NCBI RefSeq assembly: GCF_014656375.1
Contig: NZ_BNCH01000001.1
Span: forward strand, 124,001-188,000
Direction of reading: 5' to 3'
Source of the DNA: Aliiroseovarius zhejiangensis
GTDB taxonomy: Bacteria > Pseudomonadota > Alphaproteobacteria > Rhodobacterales > Rhodobacteraceae
Length of the DNA stretch: 64,000 nucleotides
Both the position numbers and the translations under genes were made by a program. Positions 44,867 to 52,996 of this stretch are shown here, one piece after another. The notes under the pieces are model-generated. The model was not told where the DNA came from. It saw only the letters and a list, made by a program, of their open reading frames with translations, and did no database searches. Each line of letters starts with the position of its first letter. Within the stretch, counting starts at the first letter, position 1.

Positions 44867-45243
44867 TCGTCGCCAGTGTCTTTCTTGAAGATCATCGACA
44901 GCCTCAGCACCGCGGCCAATATGGCCTGTGCCAATACAGGCGACCGCCCGATGCCGATGGCTTCATCATTGTCGCGGGCATCGTTTTCACGCAGGGAACA
45001 GCGCCAGTGACCGTCGCGGTCATTGGCCCGACCGTGAATGCTCACCGCCCAATTGGGATAGGCGTCATCAGCGACCAGAAGGGCCCCATCTGTCGTGGAT
45101 ATGCGCTCGGCGGTCACCTCCTGGCCGATCTGGCCGGGAAGCAGAAACCGCAGCGCATGAACCGCGCCCGCGAAATCCGCAATCGGCATGTCAGCCTGTG
45201 TTTCAAGTTCTTCGATCAGGATATCCAGTTCAGGGTCTTTCAT
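44863..45243 (-). CDS. Conserved-looking acidic protein of unknown function
   Basis: A 126-residue, acidic, soluble protein starting MKDPELDILIEELETQADMPIADF. It has no signal peptide and no membrane helix; a WAVSIHGRANDRDGHWRCSLREND stretch followed by a helical end (VLAQAILAAVLRLSMIF) are the visible traits. I do not recognise a family. The frame is open upstream to 45423, but the MKDPELD start is the more natural one. It is placed on the minus strand ahead of the BMP transporter genes, 71 bases apart, and at the left edge of the oxygen-regulation cluster. The function is unknown. Confidence 0.6.
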   Translation of the reverse strand: MKDPELDILIEELETQADMPIADFAGAVHALRFLLPGQIGQEVTAERISTTDGALLVADDAYPNWAVSIHGRANDRDGHWRCSLRENDARDNDEAIGIGRSPVLAQAILAAVLRLSMIFKKDTGDD

Positions 45244-45642
45244 CGTAAATCGCTCCGATTGTTTGGGTTTGCCAGGCCTGAATGCGACACCCCCCGCGAC
45301 AAGGTGGCGCGATGCGTCCAGAGGCATCCGGGATGGGCCGGTTCGAACATGACTGCCCGCATTCGACCGCTTTGACGGAAGGTCCGGGACTGGCAGGCGG
45401 CCCTGATCCGGACGCAAAACCACTGACGCCGCGCGGGCTGGTTTCTTCGTGGATCATGTTTCCTGTCGCAATACGATCGGCCTTCATACGCCCGGTCCTT
45501 TGGATCACTGTTTCTTGGAAAGCGTAGCAGCGGCGCCGTGCCATCCATTGACCTCGGTCAATCGGACCGGGCGACGCGTGTGAGCTAAATCAATCCATCA
45601 TCGAAAATTCGCTATAGCTTCGGGGCAGAGGTCAGTTGTCCA
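45244..45642. other. Intergenic region with an FNR/FixK box, otherwise no gene seen
   Basis: A 399-base divergent region between the unknown acidic-protein gene and the site-2 protease gene. Apart from the palindrome at 45548-45561, I see no tRNA, terminator or credible small gene. An open frame at 45282-45527 on the plus strand lacks a ribosome site and protein-like composition. Confidence 0.5.
45548..45561 (+). promoter_or_regulatory. FNR/FixK box before the site-2 protease gene
   Basis: TTGAC-CTCG-GTCAA is a perfect 5+5 palindrome with the 4-base spacer of FNR/FixK sites (TTGAY-N4-RTCAA). It is 81 bases upstream of the ATG at 45643, a distance that suits activation. The FixK-like gene at 49393 is a natural candidate regulator. 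Confidence 0.65.
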
Positions 45643-46779
45643 ATGTTCGAAAACGCGTTGAAAATCTTCAAGATCAAAGGGTTCGACATCAAGATTGATC
45701 CGAGCTGGCTGATCATTGCGGCATTGATCGCCTGGAGCTTGTCGCAACACTATTTTCCGTCCGCACATCCGGGGGAAACCAGGGGCGTCTATCTGTTCAT
45801 GGCCGTGACCGCCACGCTGTGCTTCTTCGCCTCTCTTCTGCTGCACGAGCTGGCTCACTCGATCGTTGCGCGTCGTTTGGGCGTGCCCATCAAAGGCATC
45901 ACGCTTTTCCTGTTCGGCGGCGTCGCTGAACTGGAGGCAGAGCCGCAATCGGCACGAGCCGAATTCTGGATTGCCTTGGCCGGGCCGGTCATGAGTTTGC
46001 TTCTGTCGCTCGCTTTCGGTTCGCTTGCCTTGCTGGCCGGGCTTGTCAGTGGCCTTGAGACCATTGCCACCGTTCTGTCCTATCTGGCCGCCATCAATCT
46101 GATCCTCGCCCTGTTCAACCTCGTGCCGGCATTCCCGCTGGACGGGGGCCGCGTCCTTCGTGCCTATCTCTGGCACAGGCATGGCAACCTGTTGCGAGCG
46201 ACCGAAACGGCGGCGAGATCCGGCACGATCTTTGCCTATGTTCTGATGATGCTGGGGTTGCTGGCCTTGTTTCAGGGCGCCCTTGTCACCGCGCTGTGGC
46301 AGATGATGATCGGCGGCTTTGTCTTGATGGCAGCGCGTGCAAGCTACAATGATCAACTTGCCCGCGCCGTGTTCGCCTCACGAACTGTTGGCGATCTGAT
46401 GCAGGATCATCCCGTGACCGTCGGGCCAGAGGTCACTTTGGCCGAATTCGTCAACCACGTGATGCTGCGACACGGACGAAGCTTTGTTCCCGTGGTCGAA
46501 GGCGAAACGCTGCTTGGCCATATCGACCAGGCAATGATCGCCGGTATCGACCGCGAACACTGGCCAAGCACCCGTGTCGATGACATTTTTGCCGGATTGG
46601 ACGACACATCGACGGTGTCACCCGACCTGCCCATCCAGGAGCTTATGGCGATCATAACGAAAACAGGCAGGCGGAAGTTTCTTGTTGTCAAAGGGCACCG
46701 ATTGGTTGGGATCATCTCGCTGTCGGACCTTGTTCGGCATCTACAGCTCTCTGACCTGAGCATCGCAGCAGAAAGGTAA
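45643..46779 (+). CDS. Site-2 protease-family membrane metalloprotease with CBS domains
   Basis: A 378-residue polytopic membrane protein. The zinc protease motif HELAH is at 68-72 within a helix and the second motif FNLVPAFPLDGGR (Asp167) supplies the third ligand. About six helices are followed at residue 245 or so by a pair of CBS domains (VGDLMQDHPVTVGPEVTLAEF and DDTSTVSPDLPIQELMAI), which often bind adenine nucleotides. Thus proteolysis of a membrane substrate may be tied to energy state. The FNR/FixK box upstream suggests low-oxygen induction. The substrate is unknown. It has the same direction as the FixL-like kinase that follows. Confidence 0.88.
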   Translation: MFENALKIFKIKGFDIKIDPSWLIIAALIAWSLSQHYFPSAHPGETRGVYLFMAVTATLCFFASLLLHELAHSIVARRLGVPIKGITLFLFGGVAELEAEPQSARAEFWIALAGPVMSLLLSLAFGSLALLAGLVSGLETIATVLSYLAAINLILALFNLVPAFPLDGGRVLRAYLWHRHGNLLRATETAARSGTIFAYVLMMLGLLALFQGALVTALWQMMIGGFVLMAARASYNDQLARAVFASRTVGDLMQDHPVTVGPEVTLAEFVNHVMLRHGRSFVPVVEGETLLGHIDQAMIAGIDREHWPSTRVDDIFAGLDDTSTVSPDLPIQELMAIITKTGRRKFLVVKGHRLVGIISLSDLVRHLQLSDLSIAAER

Positions 46780-46804
46780 GACCGCGGATGCACCACAACC
46801 GGCC

Positions 46805-46824
46805 GCGCATGACAGCGCATGACA
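46805..46824 (+). repeat. Tandem 10-bp direct repeat between the protease and kinase genes
   Basis: GCGCATGACA occurs twice head to tail (46805-46814, 46815-46824), with a third partial unit GCG. It lies 128 bases before the kinase ATG. One-helical-turn spacing is that of OmpR-type regulator sites, but the motif is unrelated to the repeat at 49298-49313. Confidence 0.35.
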
Positions 46825-46951
46825 GCGTGCCGTCAATCCCATCTCCCGGCAAGGATCGTGGTTTCGCCGAATGACAAGACCACGCCAAGTATTTACCCTT
46901 GCTTCAACGCGATGCGATTTGACAGATGGAAACCAACGGTGGAGCACCGCA

Positions 46952-48502
46952 ATGAACAGCACGGGTGACGACAAGGCACTGGTCGATGCAATCCTGGATG
47001 CGGCCGCGGACGCCATCATCGTGTCGGACGAGAAGGGCTTGATCCTGCGGGCCAACCCGGCAGCCATTGCGATGTTTCAACATACGGAACAGGACCTGGT
47101 CGGGCAGAGTGTCAACGTGCTGATGCCGCAAGCGGCCGGGGCGCTCCATGACCGCGATCTGAACCACCATATCGAGACAGGCGAAAACCGGATCGTCGGC
47201 CAAGGCCGTGACGTTGAAGGGGTGCGCAAAGACGGAACGCGTTTTCCGCTGCACTTGTCTGTTGGAAGTGCCACAGTGGGTGAAAGCCGCGTTTTCATCG
47301 GTATCTTGCACGACCTGACGCAGCGAAAGGCCACCGAAGCCGCGCTGGCGCGGTCGCGAAGGTTGAATGCCATCGGCCAGATGACCGGCGGGATCGCCCA
47401 TGATTTCAACAACTGGTTGACGGTCATCATCGGCAATCTTGAATTGCTGGAGATGCGCAATGCAGACCAGCGCGACTTGAATTTGATCCGCGATGCGCTT
47501 CACGCCGCCACGATCGGCTCTGATCTGATTGCGCGGCTCAGTGCCTTTGGGCGCAGAAGCGACCTTAACCCGGTCAGGGTCGATCTGAAGGCGCTTTGCG
47601 AGGATACGCTGGTGATCCTGAAGCGGACGCTTGGTGCGAGAATCCAGATCAAGACAGACTTTGCGCCGGTGATCAGTCTGGTGATGGTTGATCCTGTTCA
47701 GCTTCAATCGGCCTTGATGAACCTGGCCCTCAATGCCCGGGACGCGATGGGCGATGGTGGTGAGCTTTTGATCTCGGTGAAGAATGTCAGGATCGACGAT
47801 GACTATATGGCGCAAGAGGTGGATGTCGAAACCGGCGACTATGTATGCCTGTCGGTCAGCGACAATGGCGAGGGGATGAGCCCCCAGGCGCAAGAGCATG
47901 TGTTTGAACCGTTTTTCACAACCAAGGCCGATCGTGGCGGCACCGGGTTTGGGCTGGCAACCGTTTACGGGTTCGTAAAGCAATCCGGTGGTCACATCAC
48001 GCTGTACAGCGAAGAAGGGTTGGGAACCAGCTTTGGGTTATACTTTCCTGCCCTTGCGGTAACCAATGCCCCCACCCGCTCCGAAACAAATCAGAAAACC
48101 CGGTCGAACGCGCCGTTTGGGCAAGGCAAGACCGTGCTCGTGGTCGAGGACAACGCCAAGGTGCGCAAGCTGTCGGTCGCGCGGATTCGCGAACTGGGCT
48201 TCGATGTGGAAGAAGCGCAAAGCGGTGACGCGGCCTATGCGATGCTTGCCGGGGGAATGCGGGCTGACATTCTGTTTTCCGATCTTGTCATGCCCGGCGA
48301 ATTGAACGGATACGATCTTGCCGCACTGGCATCCAGAGAGTTTCCCGATGTGAAAGTGCTGCTGACATCCGGTTACGCCAGCGATGTGGTCACAACTCAA
48401 CTGTCGCAGGGCAAAACCTACGACATTTTGCACAAGCCCTATCGACAGGCCGACCTGATCGAAAGCCTTCAGGCACTTTTTGCGGACGACCCGGACGATT
48501 GA
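46952..48502 (+). CDS. FixL-like hybrid histidine kinase with putative haem PAS domain
   Basis: A soluble 516-residue hybrid kinase. The PAS domain (about 10-125) aligns with rhizobial FixL: NVLMPQ, then His66 in ALHDRDL at the place of the haem-ligand His (Bradyrhizobium His200), Ile81 and Arg86 in IVGQGR at Ile215 and Arg220, and RKDGTRFPLHLSVG. The HisKA box GGIAHDFNNWLTVI (His150) is of the HDFNN type, unlike classic FixL. An ATPase domain (NLALNARDAM, DNGEGM, GTGFGLATVYG) and a C-terminal receiver (Asp444 in LFSDLVMPG) follow. GGAGCACCGCA precedes the ATG; an ATG at 46871 is less likely. It probably senses oxygen. Its end overlaps the convergent regulator gene by 34 bases. Confidence 0.82.
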   Translation: MNSTGDDKALVDAILDAAADAIIVSDEKGLILRANPAAIAMFQHTEQDLVGQSVNVLMPQAAGALHDRDLNHHIETGENRIVGQGRDVEGVRKDGTRFPLHLSVGSATVGESRVFIGILHDLTQRKATEAALARSRRLNAIGQMTGGIAHDFNNWLTVIIGNLELLEMRNADQRDLNLIRDALHAATIGSDLIARLSAFGRRSDLNPVRVDLKALCEDTLVILKRTLGARIQIKTDFAPVISLVMVDPVQLQSALMNLALNARDAMGDGGELLISVKNVRIDDDYMAQEVDVETGDYVCLSVSDNGEGMSPQAQEHVFEPFFTTKADRGGTGFGLATVYGFVKQSGGHITLYSEEGLGTSFGLYFPALAVTNAPTRSETNQKTRSNAPFGQGKTVLVVEDNAKVRKLSVARIRELGFDVEEAQSGDAAYAMLAGGMRADILFSDLVMPGELNGYDLAALASREFPDVKVLLTSGYASDVVTTQLSQGKTYDILHKPYRQADLIESLQALFADDPDD

Positions 48503-49224
48503 AGGACTTGAACGTCGCATGAAAACGTATATCCGATACCACGAACGGTCTTGATCAGCCTTGGTTCTGCCGGGTCGTGTTCGATTTTCTTGCGCAAACG
48601 GGCGACCTGATTGTCAATGGCCCGATCAAGGGGGTTCCATTCCCGTCCGCCCGTCAGATCCATCAGCTGATCACGCGACAAGACCCGTTTCGGGTGTTTC
48701 AAAAAGACCATCAGCAGCTTGAAATCTCCACTCGTCAGGCCGCAATCCTTTCCCACACGGTCCACAAGCGCAAGCCGGTCAGGGTCAGCCGTCATTCCGT
48801 CAAAGATGTATTTTGTGTCTTCCTCGGCTGCCGCGGAATGCGCGACCTCTGCCGTGATCGCCGCGCGTCGCAAGACGCTGCGCACCCGCGCAATCACTTC
48901 CCGGATGTGAAACGGTTTCGTGATATAATCATCGGCGCCGATTTCCAGCCCGGCAACGCGGTCAATCACGTCGTCCTGTCCGGTGACCATGATGATGGGA
49001 ACCGACGAGACGCGTCGGATCTGGCGGGCCAGGTCCAGACCGTTCTCGGACCCAAGATGGATATCCAAAGTGACCAATGAAACGCGCTTGGTTCTGATCA
49101 GGTCCAGAACAGATTGCCCGCGCGTTGATTCAAGCACTGCAAACCCTTCCGCTTCAAAGACATTCCGAAGAAGCGTTCTGATTTTCGCGTCGTCTTCCAC
49201 GACAAGAATGGTTTGTGCCGACAT
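48469..49224 (-). CDS. OmpR/PhoB-family response regulator, FxkR-like
   Basis: A 251-residue DNA-binding regulator: an N-terminal receiver (DDAKIRTLL, phosphoacceptor Asp in LVTLDIHLGSENG, switch Lys in ITKPFH) and a C-terminal winged helix (GLTSGDFKLLMVFLKHPKRVLSRDQLMDLTGGREWNPLDRAIDNQVARLRKKIE). AAGGGGACATAT precedes the ATG at 49224. It is divergent from the FixK-like gene and convergent with the FixL-like kinase, an arrangement that recalls FxkR of Rhizobium etli, the OmpR-type regulator that links hybrid FixL to fixK. A direct repeat in the shared promoter is its likely site. That it receives phosphate from the neighbouring kinase is inference. Confidence 0.85.
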   Translation of the reverse strand: MSAQTILVVEDDAKIRTLLRNVFEAEGFAVLESTRGQSVLDLIRTKRVSLVTLDIHLGSENGLDLARQIRRVSSVPIIMVTGQDDVIDRVAGLEIGADDYITKPFHIREVIARVRSVLRRAAITAEVAHSAAAEEDTKYIFDGMTADPDRLALVDRVGKDCGLTSGDFKLLMVFLKHPKRVLSRDQLMDLTGGREWNPLDRAIDNQVARLRKKIEHDPAEPRLIKTVRGIGYTFSCDVQVLQSSGSSAKSA

Positions 49225-49297
49225 ATATGTCCCCTTTGTCGGTGACTGCCGATGACAACCAATAGGTTGGTGCCGGAACCCTATAAGAAAAGGGCTG

Positions 49298-49313
49298 CAT
49301 ACAAAATGATACA
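49298..49313. promoter_or_regulatory. K-box-like direct repeat in the regulator/fixK-like promoter
   Basis: CATACA-AAAT-GATACA: two hexamers in direct orientation, 10 bases apart (49298-49303 and 49308-49313). The layout matches the FxkR K-box (which I recall as GTTACA-N4-GTTACA), with TACA kept in both halves. It lies 79-95 bases before the FixK-like ATG at 49393 and 74-89 bases before the regulator start. A second, unrelated palindrome CAACC-AATA-GGTTG is at 49256-49269. Confidence 0.5.
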
Positions 49314-49392
49314 AATCTACGCAGCCTGACCACCATCGCTGATACGAACGCAGTCCATGGTCCCTTCTGGACGAACAGAGGAGACCCCTGCG

Positions 49393-50067
49393 ATGTATGT
49401 CACCCTTCCGACTGTAAACAGCACCATTGGACCGGTTCTCAGCCTTCAGACATCCCACCGCAATCAGGCCGAGACTCGTCTGAAAGCCGGGTCATACCTG
49501 TATTACGAAGGGGACAAGGTGAACTGGCTGTATCAGGTCAAGTCGGGTGTATTGCGATTGGCACGGCTGCTTGAGGACGGTCGACGCCAGGTCATTGCCT
49601 TCGGTTATCCGGGCGATGTCGTTGGCTTCCCTTCCGATGGCCTCCACCATACCGATTGCGACGCTCTTGCAGATGCGCGGTTGCAGCCACTGCACCGGTC
49701 CGCACTGGAACATGGCGGCCGGGATGACAAACTGCACGCCCTGCTGCTCGAGGCTGCAATGCGCGAGATCAGCGCGATGCAGGATCACTTCATGATGCTT
49801 GGACATAAATCAGCAGTCGAAAAAGTCGCGTCGTTTCTGAGCGTCCTGATCGCGCGCCATGGCACGGACCAGGACGGCAATCGCCAGATCGACCTGCCCA
49901 TGCCCCGCGCCGATATCGCCGATTTTCTGTGCTTGTCGACCGAAACGGTTTGCCGGACATTTGCGCAGTTTCACAGACGCGGGATCATTGCCGTCGACAA
50001 TATCTATACGATCATCCTGTTGCAGCCCGAGGCGCTTGTCGCGCTGTCGAAAGGCGATGCTGACTAG
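49393..50067 (+). CDS. FixK-like Crp/Fnr-family transcription regulator
   Basis: A 224-residue regulator: an N-terminal cyclic-nucleotide-like beta barrel (about 25-105), a long dimer helix, and a C-terminal helix-turn-helix PRADIADFLCLSTETVCRTFAQF (about 171-193). The DNA-reading residues are Glu184 and Arg188, as in FNR and FixK (E-x-x-S-R, with Ser replaced by Cys187 here). There is no N-terminal Cys cluster like that of FNR/FnrL, so it does not appear to sense oxygen by an iron-sulfur centre; it should depend on the upstream kinase-regulator pair. AGAGGAG lies upstream of the ATG. The two FNR/FixK-type palindromes nearby are candidate targets. Confidence 0.85.
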   Translation: MYVTLPTVNSTIGPVLSLQTSHRNQAETRLKAGSYLYYEGDKVNWLYQVKSGVLRLARLLEDGRRQVIAFGYPGDVVGFPSDGLHHTDCDALADARLQPLHRSALEHGGRDDKLHALLLEAAMREISAMQDHFMMLGHKSAVEKVASFLSVLIARHGTDQDGNRQIDLPMPRADIADFLCLSTETVCRTFAQFHRRGIIAVDNIYTIILLQPEALVALSKGDAD

Positions 50068-50302
50068 GGGTCGCCGGTCACCCGGAACACCGGGACGGGA
50101 CGGGCGAATGAGCCTGCGTGACCCGTCTTCTCATACAGCGCATGTGGGCGGCGATGGAACAAGAGGCGACGCCCGCGCGCCACTCAACACCCCGTGACTG
50201 TGATAAGCTTGCCATGAAAACACCCTTCGGGTCAGCCGAGTGCAGACGGCCCCTTCAAGGTTTTCGGGGCGTGCACCACCCGGAAGCGCAACAGCAAACC
50301 CG

Positions 50303-52996
50303 ATGGCGGTTATGAACGACGAAAATCAGAATGCCGTGTATGCCCAATCCGTTATCTCCGTGGCCAAAGCACTTGATGTGGATCCAGAGCGTGGGCTGGA
50401 TGCGCGTGCCGTTGCGCTTCGACACGACCGCCACGGCCCGAACCAGTTGCGCGCGCATGCCCGGCAAAGCCCGTTTCTGATCCTGGCGCATCAAGCCGAA
50501 GGCGTGATCGTCTGGCTTCTTGCGTTTGCGGCCGGGTTGTCCTTCTATTTTCGCGACGTTGCCGAAGGTATCGCGATCGTCGTTGTTCTGTTGATCAATG
50601 CCGCGATCGGGTTTTTCACCGAGCTGCGCGCAGCGCGCTCGATGGAGGCATTGCTGGATATCGCGTCGGTTTCCACCCGCGTCCGACGGGACGGTCAAGA
50701 CCTGCGTATCGACGCGCAAGATCTGGTGCCGGGTGATATCGTCCTGCTTGAAGCCGGGGAAGTGGTCACTGCCGATCTACGACTGGCCGAAGCGTCACGT
50801 CTGGAATGCGACGAATCCGTGCTGACCGGAGAATCCGCGCCGGTGGCCAAACAAACCGATCCAGTACCACCAGGGGCCGTGATCGGGGATCGCGCCAGCA
50901 TGGTCTACAAGGGCACGGCCATCACCCAGGGGTCGGGGGTGGGCATCGTGACGGGCACCGGAATGGCCACGGAACTGGGGCGTATCAGCCATCTTGTGCA
51001 AACCGCCCATGCCGCGTCCTCGCCTCTGGAAAAGCGTTTGGATCGGCTGGGACACAGGTTGGTCTGGCTGACGCTGGCGCTTGCGACCTTGGTGATCGGC
51101 GCCGGTATCCTGCGCGGGCACGACATGTTCACGATGGTTCAGACCGGTGTGGCATTGGCGGTTGCTGCGGTTCCCGAAGGATTGCCGGTTGTCGCCACGT
51201 TGAGCCTTGCGCGCGGTATGTGGCGCATGGCCGCGCGCAACGCGATCATTTCAAGCCTGTCATCGGTGGAAACCCTGGGCGCGACCACGGTGATCCTGAC
51301 TGACAAGACCGGCACGCTGACCGAGAACCGCATGACGGTTGCGCGCTATCTTGTTGCTGCGGCTGATGTGGACCTGACGCATCAGGAGGGCGCGGTTCAG
51401 TTTGAAATCGACGGTCAAAGGACCGACCCCATGCAGGACGCGCGCCTTTCTCAGATGCTGCGGATTGGTGCGCTTTGCAACAGCGCGACATTGGGACACG
51501 GGCGCGCGGCCCCCTCCGGCGATCCGATGGAACTGGCGCTGCTGCGTGTTGCCCAGCGGACCGGTCTGGGGTGCGATCACATGTTGCAGAAATGCACGAA
51601 GGTGACAGAGCACGCCTTTGCCCAGGACGCCAAAATGATGGCAAGCGTCCATCGCATCGACGGTGGGTATCAGTTTGCGGTCAAAGGTGCACCCGAAGCC
51701 GTGATCGACGCCTGCACCCATGTGCTGGGACCAGACGGGCCGCAGGAACTGGACCCCGCCGCGCGCGCCCGGTGGCTGGACCGCGCCGCAGATGCCGCAG
51801 CGGACGGGCTGCGCTTGCTGGCCATGGCGATGAAGCCGTCGGATCGCGAAGATGCGGCGCCCTATGAAGGCTTGACCCTCGTCGGGCTGGTCTGTTTTCA
51901 CGATCCTTTGCGCGAAGATGTCGCCGCGGCCATCGCCGCAGCCCGCACCGCTGGGGTGCGCGTTGTGATGATGACGGGCGATCATGCCAAAACGGCGGCC
52001 GCCATCGCAAAACAGGCAGGTCTCGGCACGAAGGGTCGCCCTTTGGCCGTGATCGAGGGGCAAGAGCTGACGGGTTTCGACCCCGATACAACCGACGGAG
52101 CCTTGCGCGACCGTATCCTTGCCGCCGATGTCTTTGCCCGTGTGGACCCTGTCATCAAGCTGAAACTCGCCACGCTCTACCAGGCGAACGGCCATATCGT
52201 TGCGATGACCGGTGACGGCGTCAACGACGCCCCTGCCCTGAAAAAGGCCGATATCGGGATCGCAATGGGCCAGCGCGGCACCGAGGTCGCCCGCGAAGCC
52301 GCGCATATGGTGCTGCGCGACGATGCCTTCGGTACCATCATCGCGGCAATGCATCAGGGGCGCGTAATCTTCGACAACATCCGAAAGTTTGTCGTCTATC
52401 TGATGTCCTGCAATGTCAGCGAGGTGCTGATCGTCGGTCTGGCTGTCGGCACGGGCCTTCCGATGCCCCTGCTGCCGCTGCAGATCCTGTTTCTGAACCT
52501 CGTGACGGATGTGTTTCCTGCCTTCGCGCTGGGGCTGGGCGCAGGAGATGACACCGTCATGCACCACCCCCCGCGTAATCCGGCAGAAGACATCGTTGAT
52601 CGCAGCCGCTGGACCGACATCGGCGTTCTGGGTGGGGCAATTACCCTTGCCACGCTAAGCGCATTCTGGCTGGCACTGCATTGGTTGAAACTGGATGTGG
52701 GGCGGTCCGTAACGGTGGCCTTCCTGACCCTTGCGCTGGCGCAGTTGTGGAACGTGTTCAACGTGCGGGTGCCGGGGGGGCGGGTGTTCGTCAATGATGT
52801 GACGCGCAACCCCTGGATCTGGGGCGCGATCACCCTGTGTATTGGGCTGATCGCGGCAGCCCTTTGGGTGCCGGGCTTGTCGAGTGTTTTGCAATTGCCC
52901 GATCCGGGCGGTGCCGGATTGCTGCTGGCGACGAGTGCCAGTTTCATTCCGTTGGTGATGGGACAGATCTATGTCAGCTTGCGCCCGGCGCATTGA
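50303..52996 (+). CDS. P2-type cation-transporting ATPase
   Basis: A P-type ion pump of about 897 residues. The phosphorylated Asp is residue 334 in LTDKTGTLTENRMT; other landmarks are the TGES loop (VLTGESAPVAKQ), VPEGLPVVATLSLA in helix 4, and MTGDGVNDAPALKKADIGIAMG. N-terminal cation_ATPase_N, six C-terminal helices and absence of metal-binding CxxC domains place it in P2 (Ca2+/Mg2+/Na+-like) and not in the copper group of FixI. The helix 4 motif PEGLP is closest to Ca2+ pumps. Start is uncertain: ATG 50303 or 50312, neither with a strong ribosome site. It is 235 bases after the FixK-like gene; no box was seen in that gap. Confidence 0.88.
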   Translation: MAVMNDENQNAVYAQSVISVAKALDVDPERGLDARAVALRHDRHGPNQLRAHARQSPFLILAHQAEGVIVWLLAFAAGLSFYFRDVAEGIAIVVVLLINAAIGFFTELRAARSMEALLDIASVSTRVRRDGQDLRIDAQDLVPGDIVLLEAGEVVTADLRLAEASRLECDESVLTGESAPVAKQTDPVPPGAVIGDRASMVYKGTAITQGSGVGIVTGTGMATELGRISHLVQTAHAASSPLEKRLDRLGHRLVWLTLALATLVIGAGILRGHDMFTMVQTGVALAVAAVPEGLPVVATLSLARGMWRMAARNAIISSLSSVETLGATTVILTDKTGTLTENRMTVARYLVAAADVDLTHQEGAVQFEIDGQRTDPMQDARLSQMLRIGALCNSATLGHGRAAPSGDPMELALLRVAQRTGLGCDHMLQKCTKVTEHAFAQDAKMMASVHRIDGGYQFAVKGAPEAVIDACTHVLGPDGPQELDPAARARWLDRAADAAADGLRLLAMAMKPSDREDAAPYEGLTLVGLVCFHDPLREDVAAAIAAARTAGVRVVMMTGDHAKTAAAIAKQAGLGTKGRPLAVIEGQELTGFDPDTTDGALRDRILAADVFARVDPVIKLKLATLYQANGHIVAMTGDGVNDAPALKKADIGIAMGQRGTEVAREAAHMVLRDDAFGTIIAAMHQGRVIFDNIRKFVVYLMSCNVSEVLIVGLAVGTGLPMPLLPLQILFLNLVTDVFPAFALGLGAGDDTVMHHPPRNPAEDIVDRSRWTDIGVLGGAITLATLSAFWLALHWLKLDVGRSVTVAFLTLALAQLWNVFNVRVPGGRVFVNDVTRNPWIWGAITLCIGLIAAALWVPGLSSVLQLPDPGGAGLLLATSASFIPLVMGQIYVSLRPAH

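Noticed and set aside
45282..45527. 81-codon plus-strand open frame in the 45.2-45.6 kb gap
   Set aside because: No ribosome site, Pro/Gly-rich composition without pattern, and it partly mirrors the upstream extension of the minus-strand gene.
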